Source: Corallococcus sp. CA053C (GTDB lineage: Bacteria; Myxococcota; Myxococcia; Myxococcales; Myxococcaceae). From it: DNA of 40,762 bases. Below are positions 25,101-30,630 of this stretch, piece after piece. Where the stretch lies: contig NZ_RAWA01000035.1 of assembly GCF_003611675.1 (NCBI RefSeq), positions 1-40,762 on the forward strand, written 5' to 3'. The translations under genes were made by a program, and so were the position numbers. Position 1 is the first letter of the stretch. Every line of letters starts with the position of its first letter. The notes beneath the pieces were generated by a model. The model worked only from the letters and a program-made list of their open reading frames with translations, did no database searches and had not been told where the DNA came from.

Positions 25101-25355
25101 ATCCTGATGACGTCCTTCGCGTTCCTCTTCGGCGTGGTGCCGCTGATGCTGGCCACCGGCGCGGGCGCCTCCGCGCGCAAGTCGCTGGGCACCGCCGTCT
25201 TCGGCGGCATGCTCTTCTCCACCTTCGTGAACCTCATCTTCATCCCGGTGCTCTACGCGCTGGTGGAGGGCGCGCGGAGCAAGGTCCTCAAGAGTCGGAA
25301 GTCAGGTAAGTCTCTCCCTCCTCCGGGTGAGCCACCGCGACCCCAGCCCGCGTAG
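22191..25355 (+). CDS. RND efflux pump, HAE1/AcrB family
   Basis: A 1054-residue proton-driven inner membrane pump, full length for the family. It starts MFTDFFIQRPVFASVLSIL, the usual HAE1 start. The proton relay is intact: D409-D410 in the fourth membrane segment (GLVVDDAIVVIENVER) and K937 in the tenth (GLASKNAILIVEF). The large periplasmic loops include the porter and docking domains (SNYADVYIRDALLRVKGVGD; GSLFINLKPWEER). With the two preceding genes it makes a complete hydrophobe/drug efflux system. No regulator gene is adjacent. The Pro-rich C-terminal tail (KSLPPPGEPPRPQPA) is longer than needed. Confidence 0.95.
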   Translation: MFTDFFIQRPVFASVLSILITLVGAISIPSLPIEQYPELALPQVQVTSTYTGASAETVESAVTTVLERQLNGMEGMRYLSSTSTSEGLSTIIATFDPERDVDLAAVDVQNRVATATPQLPQQVNALGVTVRKSQTQLLVSFGLYDKEKRYTTEFLSNYADVYIRDALLRVKGVGDVRIFGERRFAMRLWLDPTELARRGLTAQDVLNALQEQNVQVGAGKVGQAPSSRDQAYQLSLQVKGQLSSPEEFGAIVIQRGATGALVRIRDVGRTELGAENYQQLLRFNGQEAVGLGITQLPGSNALEVRDGVEKELQRLSANFPPGLSYRVAFDTTRAVSASIQEVLKSLGEAILLVVIVIFIFLHGWRSVLVAVTTLPVSLVGTFMFVNAFGFSLNTLTLFGLTLATGLVVDDAIVVIENVERVMEHDKVDAKEATHRGMQQVSGVVVATALVLSAVFIPVSFFPGTTGAIYRQFALTIAFSISLSALVALTLSPALCARLLRVNEGKKFLLARKFDEGLDSLRRNYGKLLGFMLGKARWAVVAVFAGFLVATGFLYKSTPTGFIPEEDQGYLIVAVQGPEGTSLEYTRNVLIQVESLLRKQPEVIDIFTVGGFSLLGTGANYGSLFINLKPWEERKKKEESVAGLVERLRGPLSQVGGALVLPLQPPAIRGVGSVGGFEFVLEDQQGGRSLDELAQATQALISRGNQEPRLRGVFSSYTAGSPQLNIDVDREKAKALGVPLSTLFSTLQVYLGSQYVNDFTFSNRVYRVFVQAAVPFRDNPKDIGSFYVRADTGAMVPLESLVKLTPMATAQNITHYNLFRSTNINGQGAPGVSTGQALTAMEDVAKQALPPGFTYEWTGLSAEQKSAGNTVLVIFALGIVFVFLVLAAQYESFALPFVVMLAVPVAMMGALLLQNLRGLVNDVFCQVGLVMLVGLASKNAILIVEFGEQLRAQGQGVVESAVNAAETRLRPILMTSFAFLFGVVPLMLATGAGASARKSLGTAVFGGMLFSTFVNLIFIPVLYALVEGARSKVLKSRKSGKSLPPPGEPPRPQPA

Positions 25356-25378
25356 AACGCGACCCGCACAGCGGGCAG

Positions 25379-25405
25379 GCACCGCGGTGCTGTATCCAGC
25401 GCTGG
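25379..25405. promoter_or_regulatory. Two adjacent palindromes before the patatin operon
   Basis: GCACCGCGGTGC (25379-25390) and CCAGCGCTGG (25396-25405) are perfect palindromes 5 bases apart, in the 77-base gap between the pump stop and the patatin start. They could be an operator for the downstream operon or part of a terminator; there is no loop in either, which favours protein binding over a hairpin. Confidence 0.3.
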
Positions 25406-25432
25406 AGCACGTTGGTTATCCTTTATCGACGC

Positions 25433-27301
25433 ATGGCTTTTCCCATCACGGTCGATGAGCGGCGTCGGTGGCTGTACACACTGAAACAAGCGCCCGCGCT
25501 GCGGCACACCCGCACGTCCATCCTGCTGCGTCTGCTGAGCAGGGCCCGTCCCGTCGAGCCTGGTCCGGGCACGGGCGTGTGCACGGAGGGCCAGGAGGTG
25601 GACGGTGTCTACCTGCTGCGCTCGGGCGAGTGGAAGGTGACGGCGGGAGGCACGGTGCTGCTGCACCTGCGCGCGGGCATGTCGCTGGGCGTGGAGGCGC
25701 TCGCGCGAGGCGTCTGGCCCGTCACGGTGACGGCGGTGACCCTGTCCCAGGCGCTCTTCATTCCCCGCGCGGAGCTGGAGGTGGCGGCCGGGGCTCCCCG
25801 GGTCGGCCTTCCCGCGCCCGGGCCTCGCGCGGAGGTGGTGACGTTCCAGACGCAGGGGCTGGAGCTGCCGCCCGCCGTGCTGTCCACGCTGGTGGAGCTG
25901 GTGGCGAAGGTGATGGTCCACGACTTCGGGGACCGGGTGCTGCTGGTGCGCGCAGGGAGGCGGGGGACGAAGGGCGCGGTGCGCGGCGCGGACGGCGTGT
26001 TCCGCCGCACGGTGGGGCCCGGGGGCGCGGCGCACGTCGAGTCCTGGGTGGCTCCGCTCGTGGCTTCGGACGAGGACTTCGACTGCGTGCTGGTGGACGG
26101 GCTCCCGGTGCCGGACGGCGTCACGGCGCGCGAGGTGCGGCTGGTGCCCTCCGCGGGCGAAGCCGTCGTGGCGTCCGGCGCGTCGGTGCTGCCCACGGTG
26201 CTCCTGTCGCCGTGGAAGCCCGGGAGCAGCTCGAGTCTGAAGGGCCGCCCGCTGCCGGACGAGGACGGGTGGGACTCGGACGCGCCGCCGCCTTCGTGCC
26301 GGCTGCGACTGGATTGGGAGCGGCTGCTGGTGCGGCCCGGGGACACGCGGCCCCTGGCGGCGCTGGGGTTGGACGCGGGGACGCGGGACGCGCTGTCGCG
26401 CTGGGCCCGCGCCATCACCGGCAGGCGCGTGGGGCTGGCGCTCAGCGGCGGCGGCGTGTGGGGCTTCTACCACGCGCACATCTTGCGGAGGCTGACGGCC
26501 CTGGACGTGCCGGTGGACTTCCTCAGCAGCGCCAGCATGGGGTCGCTGGTGGGCGCGTACTTCTGCGGCACCGCGCGCGACGGACGCGAGGGGCTGGATG
26601 GCCTGCGCCGGCTGCGCTACCGCGCGAAGCACGGGCACCTGTCCGCCGCGGCGCTGTCGTCCGTGGTCACCACGCAGGCCATGGAGTGGCTGGTGCGCGG
26701 CGACCTGGGAGACCTGGCGCTGGAGGAGCTGCCCACGGGCTTCCTGCCGGTGACGACCGACCTGACCACGGGCCGCTGCGTGGTGCTGGAGCAGGGGCCG
26801 CTCGCGCTCGCCGTGCGCGCCAGTGGCTCCGCGCCGGGGGTGTGGGCGCCCACGCTCCAGCCGCCCGCGCGCTACGTGGACGGGGCCTTCACCAGCATGG
26901 TGCCGGTGGACGTGCTGCTGAACGCGGGCGCGGACCTGGTCTTCTCCAGCAACATCTTCCCCGCGGGCCACCATCAGGCCTCCAGTCCACTGCTGCCCGG
27001 CGCGGTGGGGCTGTTCCTCTCCGCGCTCAACCCGGTGGCGCGGGCCAAGGACCTGCTCGCCAGTGGTGTGTTGCTGTTGCATCGCAATGGCGACCTGGAG
27101 TCGGCGCGCGGCGACCTGCGCTACGACGTGGGCACGCGGGACCACCCGCTGCTCGGCTCCATGCGCTTCACGCACGTGGACGCCGTGCTGGATGAAGCCG
27201 CGCGCGACATGGCGCTGGAGCAGAAGCTGCTGGAGTTCAAGCAGGCCTGGGAGTCGCTGCGCGTGCGGCGCACCCCGTGTGGCGGCAGGAGGGCCGCTTG
27301 A
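25433..27301 (+). CDS. Patatin-like phospholipase with N-terminal cyclic-nucleotide-binding-like domain
   Basis: A 622-residue protein with the layout of neuropathy target esterase relatives. Residues about 40-120 look like a CNB-type beta-roll (DGVYLLRSGEWKV ... LLHLRAG), but without an obvious phosphate-binding Arg motif. The middle (about 130-330) is unassigned. The patatin domain (about 330-590) has the oxyanion loop GGGVWGFYH (339-347), nucleophile S368 and dyad D483 (DGAF). The elbow reads SASMG, with Ser in place of the first Gly of GxSxG. ATG 25433 is preferred, though TTG 25412 has a better GGAG ribosome-binding site. The stop overlaps the next start, so it heads a coupled lipid operon. 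Likely a lipid acyl hydrolase. Confidence 0.85.
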   Translation: MAFPITVDERRRWLYTLKQAPALRHTRTSILLRLLSRARPVEPGPGTGVCTEGQEVDGVYLLRSGEWKVTAGGTVLLHLRAGMSLGVEALARGVWPVTVTAVTLSQALFIPRAELEVAAGAPRVGLPAPGPRAEVVTFQTQGLELPPAVLSTLVELVAKVMVHDFGDRVLLVRAGRRGTKGAVRGADGVFRRTVGPGGAAHVESWVAPLVASDEDFDCVLVDGLPVPDGVTAREVRLVPSAGEAVVASGASVLPTVLLSPWKPGSSSSLKGRPLPDEDGWDSDAPPPSCRLRLDWERLLVRPGDTRPLAALGLDAGTRDALSRWARAITGRRVGLALSGGGVWGFYHAHILRRLTALDVPVDFLSSASMGSLVGAYFCGTARDGREGLDGLRRLRYRAKHGHLSAAALSSVVTTQAMEWLVRGDLGDLALEELPTGFLPVTTDLTTGRCVVLEQGPLALAVRASGSAPGVWAPTLQPPARYVDGAFTSMVPVDVLLNAGADLVFSSNIFPAGHHQASSPLLPGAVGLFLSALNPVARAKDLLASGVLLLHRNGDLESARGDLRYDVGTRDHPLLGSMRFTHVDAVLDEAARDMALEQKLLEFKQAWESLRVRRTPCGGRRAA

Positions 27302-28311
27302 TCCCCGTCCGCATCCTCGGCACGGCGAGCGTGCTGCCGGGGCCGCCGGTGACGACCGCGGAGCTGTGCGCGCGGGTGGGGCGCGACGCGGCGGAGGTGG
27401 AGCGCAAGACGGGCATCCGCACGCGGCACTTCGCCCCGGCCGGCCTGCGCGCGGCGGACCTGGGGGCGCAGGCCCTGCGGGGCGCGCTGGAGGCGGCGGG
27501 CCTGGAGGCGACCGCGCTCCGGCGCATCCTCTTCGTGTCGTCCATGGGCGGGGATGTCCTCACGCCGGCCAATGGCAGTCGGGTGGCGGCGGCGCTGGGG
27601 CTCGCGGGGACGTGTGACGCGATGGACGTGACCAACGCGTGCATGGGCTTCTTGAGCGCGTTCGACCTGGCGGCGCGCTCGGTGGCCACGGGGCTGGGGC
27701 CGGTGGGCGTGGTGTCGGTGGAGCTGCTGTCGCGCACGACGCGGCCGGAGGACCCGCGGCCCTGGCTGGTGCTGGGCGACGCGGCGGCGGCGGTGGTGCT
27801 GGGCGCGGCGCGGCCCTCCCCAGGCAGGCTCGGTGACGGCGGGCTCGGTGACGGCGGGCTCGGTGACGGCGTGCTGGGCGCGGCGTTCGGCAACGACGGC
27901 ACGCTGCCCCCGGACGTCGTGCTGGAGAACCCGCTGCTGACGGACGCGCCCCCGGGGATGCGCTTCCTCACGCCTGTCCGCGACATGACGCGTGTGGCAT
28001 TGGGAGCGCTGACGCGCGCGGCGAAGGCGGTGCTCACGGAGGCGGGGCTGACGGTGGCGGACGTGGAGTGGGTGCTCACGCACCAGCCGAACGGGAGCAT
28101 GTTCACGGCCATCCTCCAGGCGCTGGAGGTGCCGGCGGAGAAGAGCGTGACGGTGGTGGACACGGTGGGCAGCGTGGGCTCGGCGTCGCTGGGGACGGGG
28201 TTGGACCGGCTGTGGCGCACGCGTCCGGTGAAGCCGGGGGACCGGGTGCTGATGGTGGGCGTGGGCGCGGGCGTGGCGCACGGCGCGGTGCTGTACCAGG
28301 TGGGCGGGTGA
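27298..28311 (+). CDS. KASIII/FabH-like 3-oxoacyl synthase with altered active site
   Basis: A 337-residue thiolase-fold enzyme of the ketoacyl-ACP synthase III superfamily. It has C115 in DVTNACMGFL and H262 in LTHQPN, as in FabH. The third catalytic residue, Asn of the GNTS motif, is replaced: the sequence reads G291-S-V-G-S-A-S, putting Ser at 292. This suggests a reaction other than standard initiation of fatty acid synthesis. TTG 27298 overlaps the patatin stop (TTGA) and follows AGGAGG; GTG 27277 would add 7 residues. The next gene starts inside this stop codon. A 15-bp repeat inserts three GLGDG-type units near residue 180. Confidence 0.85.
   Translation: MIPVRILGTASVLPGPPVTTAELCARVGRDAAEVERKTGIRTRHFAPAGLRAADLGAQALRGALEAAGLEATALRRILFVSSMGGDVLTPANGSRVAAALGLAGTCDAMDVTNACMGFLSAFDLAARSVATGLGPVGVVSVELLSRTTRPEDPRPWLVLGDAAAAVVLGAARPSPGRLGDGGLGDGGLGDGVLGAAFGNDGTLPPDVVLENPLLTDAPPGMRFLTPVRDMTRVALGALTRAAKAVLTEAGLTVADVEWVLTHQPNGSMFTAILQALEVPAEKSVTVVDTVGSVGSASLGTGLDRLWRTRPVKPGDRVLMVGVGAGVAHGAVLYQVGG
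27827..27871 (+). repeat. 15-bp tandem repeat (3 copies) in the KASIII-like gene
   Basis: GGCTCGGTGACGGCG repeats exactly at 27827-27841, 27842-27856 and 27857-27871. It is in frame, encoding LGDGG units in a loop between two beta strands (after VLGAARPSPGR). Confidence 0.93.
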
Positions 28312-29099
28312 CGGCGACGGGCGCCGCGGCGCGGGCCGCGTGGCTGACGACGTTCCGCCTGCTCCAGCGCTACCACCGCTACGAGGTGGTGAACCTGGAG
28401 CCGCTCCTGCGCCCCGGCGCGAAGCTGCTGGTGGGCTACCACGGGCGCCCCCTCGCGGTGGACCTGTGCATGCTGACGGTGACGCTGCACGACCGCCTGG
28501 GCTACCTGCCGCACGGCATCGCGCACGGCGCGTTCGACCAGCTCCCCGGCATGCGGGAGGTGACGGAGGGGCTGGGCTTCGTGACGGGTGACGGGCCCCG
28601 GCTGGCCGAAGCGGTGGCGAAGGGCGAGCACGTGCTGGTGCAGCCGGGCGGCACGCGCGAGGGCTGCCGCGACTTCCGCCACCGCTACCGCGTGGACTGG
28701 GGCGGACGGGTGGGCTACCTGCGGCTGGCCGTGCGCTACGGGCTGCCCATCGTGCCCATCGCGGGCCACGGCATGGACGACGCCTACCTGGGGCTGAACG
28801 ACGGCTACGCGTGGGGCAAGCGGCTGGGGATGCCCGGGCGGCTGCCGCTGTGGCTGGGCGTGGGCGCCACGGGGCTGTGGCCGCTGTCGCTGCCGTTCCC
28901 GGTGAAGATGACGCAGTGGGTGGGCGAACCGCTGACGCGCCACCTGGACGCCGGGTTCGACGCGGAGGACCGGGACGCGCTGCTGGCCGTGCACCGCGAC
29001 GTCACCGGCGCGGTGCAGGGCCTGCTGGACGCGGCCGGTCCTACCAGCGCACGCGGTACGTCGCCGCGCGGCCATTCCGGGACTCCACCACGGTGGTGA
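28308..29099 (+). CDS. Acyltransferase, TMEM68/DAGAT-like
   Basis: A 263-residue acyltransferase of the PlsC/DAGAT group. The catalytic region reads YHGRPLAVD (H45, D52), a His-x6-Asp motif instead of His-x4-Asp, followed by LPHGIAHGAFDQLPG and QPGGTREG (112-119). YHG...D plus PGG(T/V)RE is the pattern I know from eukaryotic TMEM68 and DAGAT-like enzymes, which acylate glycerolipids. The GTG start overlaps the KASIII-like stop (GTGA), so the three genes are translationally coupled. The last 20 codons overlap the convergent DUF2378 gene by 59 bases and look low in family character. Product probably a neutral or wax-like lipid; this is inference. Confidence 0.8.
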   Translation: MTATGAAARAAWLTTFRLLQRYHRYEVVNLEPLLRPGAKLLVGYHGRPLAVDLCMLTVTLHDRLGYLPHGIAHGAFDQLPGMREVTEGLGFVTGDGPRLAEAVAKGEHVLVQPGGTREGCRDFRHRYRVDWGGRVGYLRLAVRYGLPIVPIAGHGMDDAYLGLNDGYAWGKRLGMPGRLPLWLGVGATGLWPLSLPFPVKMTQWVGEPLTRHLDAGFDAEDRDALLAVHRDVTGAVQGLLDAAGPTSARGTSPRGHSGTPPRW

Positions 29100-29586
29100 G
29101 CCCCTTCACGCCGGTGGCCATCGTCCCGAAGTGGCAGATGGCGCCGATGAACTCCGGGTACGTCCCACCCTCGTTCACCTTGATGCGGTAGTCCGTGTCC
29201 GACACGCGCTCCACCTCCACGTGGAGGAAGTTGCTGCCCGAGGCCAGGTTGCGCGACGTGCGCTCCAGCGCGCGTGCCGGCCCCAGCAGCTTGAGCATGC
29301 CGTGCAGGGCACGGCCCATGTTGGTCTCGAAGTAGCCGCTGACGAAGCGCTCGCCCAGCATCCACTGCGCCTCGGACATGGGGACGCCCGGGAAGAGCTC
29401 CTCCGCGCCGACCTGCAGCGCCCGCTGCCAGATGGCGTTGGGGTACGCGGGCTCCAGCTTCTTGTCCACGTCCAGCCCGGCCGCCTTCAGCTTCGCCTTG
29501 AGCGGAGCCTCCAGCCGACCCTTCAAGGCCAACAGCAATCCTTCGACCGTATGGCCGAACACGAACTCAGTCTGATTGGACGACAC
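29041..29586 (-). CDS. DUF2378 (TIGR02265) family protein, copy 1
   Basis: A 181-residue protein of a family first noted as a Myxococcus xanthus paralogous group (TIGR02265, DUF2378). It has FVFGHTVEGLLLALKGRL at the start, then GAEELFPGVPMSEAQWMLGERFVSGYFETNMGR and a C-terminal CHFGTMATGVKGLTTVVE. No signal peptide, membrane segment or catalytic motif is visible. GTG 29586 follows AAGGAG at 6-base spacing; an upstream GTG at 29604 lacks a ribosome-binding site. Its 3' end overlaps the acyltransferase gene by 59 bases on the opposite strand. The adjacent gene is a close paralogue. Function unknown. Confidence 0.9.
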   Translation of the reverse strand: MSSNQTEFVFGHTVEGLLLALKGRLEAPLKAKLKAAGLDVDKKLEPAYPNAIWQRALQVGAEELFPGVPMSEAQWMLGERFVSGYFETNMGRALHGMLKLLGPARALERTSRNLASGSNFLHVEVERVSDTDYRIKVNEGGTYPEFIGAICHFGTMATGVKGLTTVVESRNGRAATYRVRW

Positions 29587-29764
29587 CGGGAGCTCCTTCG
29601 CCACGTCTCGGGGGATGACGCGGTTCAGTTCCTCCTGGCTAGACCGTTTGTGGCCTTGTCGACAACCCCTACATCCCCCGGGTGATGACGATTCGACGGG
29701 CAGTCCGGGGGGCCCCGGCCCGGCGTGACATGACGTGTCGTATCGGGGAGGCGACCTGAGAGGT

Positions 29765-29785
29765 CCCCGGCCCGGGTCGCCGGGG
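29765..29785 (-). terminator. Hairpin after second DUF2378 gene
   Basis: CCCCGGC (29765-29771) pairs with GCCGGGG (29779-29785), loop 7 bases, beginning 2 bases after the minus-strand stop at 29788. A further CCGGGG/CCCCGG stem lies at 29705-29718. Together they probably end the transcript of copy 2 before copy 1. The rest of the 201-base gap is featureless. Confidence 0.5.
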
Positions 29786-29787
29786 GG

Positions 29788-30384
29788 CTACCAGCGGGCC
29801 CGGAACGTCGCGGAGATGCCCGCGCGCGACTCCACCACGGTGGTGAGCCCCTTCACCCCGGTGGCCATCGTCCCGAAGTGGCACAACGCCCCCATGAACT
29901 CCGGGTGGAGCCCGCAGTCGTTCACCTTGAGCCGGTAGTCCGTGGGCGCCAGGCGCTCCACCTCCACCTGGAGGAAGTTGCTGCCGGTGGCCATGTTGCG
30001 CGACGTGCGCTCCAACGCGCGCGCCGGCCCCAACAGCTTCAGCATCCCCTTCAACGCCCGCCCCATGTTCGTCTCGAAATAGCCGCTGATGAAGCGCTCC
30101 CCCAGCAGCCACTTCGCCCGGGGCATGGGGACGTTCGGGAAGAGCTCCTCCGCGCCCAGCAGCAGCATCTGCTGCCACTGCGCGTTGGGGTACGCCGACT
30201 CCAGCTCCCGATCCAGGTCCAGTCCCAGGGCCTTCAGCTTCTCCCGCAGCGGACCTTCCAGCCGGCCCTTCAGGGCCAACAGCAATCCTTCGACCGTATG
30301 GCTGAACACGACCTGTTCGTGAGAACCCAGGACGCGGCGCTCCCTGGCTCCGGCTACGACCCAAACCGTGGATCCCTCGCTCAT
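29788..30384 (-). CDS. DUF2378 (TIGR02265) family protein, copy 2
   Basis: A 198-residue paralogue of the downstream neighbour, alignable without gaps over about 175 residues from FSHTVEGLLLALKGRL to TTVVESRAG. Identity is high through the middle (GERF(V/I)SGYFETNMGRAL, KLLGPARALERTSRN) and lower at both ends. It has a different N-terminus (MSEGSTVWVVAGARERR), so only the core was kept similar. ATG 30384 follows GGGGGG; ATG 30408 would add 8 residues. It is divergent from the 762-residue orphan gene; the 246 bases between them hold no gene I can support. Confidence 0.9.
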   Translation of the reverse strand: MSEGSTVWVVAGARERRVLGSHEQVVFSHTVEGLLLALKGRLEGPLREKLKALGLDLDRELESAYPNAQWQQMLLLGAEELFPNVPMPRAKWLLGERFISGYFETNMGRALKGMLKLLGPARALERTSRNMATGSNFLQVEVERLAPTDYRLKVNDCGLHPEFMGALCHFGTMATGVKGLTTVVESRAGISATFRARW

Positions 30385-30630
30385 CGGCAGCCCCCCATCT
30401 GTATCCATGACAATCCCAGCCGTGGATCCCTCCCGGGATTCTCCCAGATGGGTCAGGAAGAGGATGAACGGATCACGTCCCGTCCACCCATCAACAGACA
30501 CACCTCCCGCGGGCCCGGCTTCCCGCCCGCGGATGACCGCGCGACACTGCCTCGCGACGCGTGTCCAGCGGCCCCTCGGACGGGCTGCCTGTCTGTCATT
30601 GCTTGAAGTCCTGGCCCTGGGGGGATGTAC

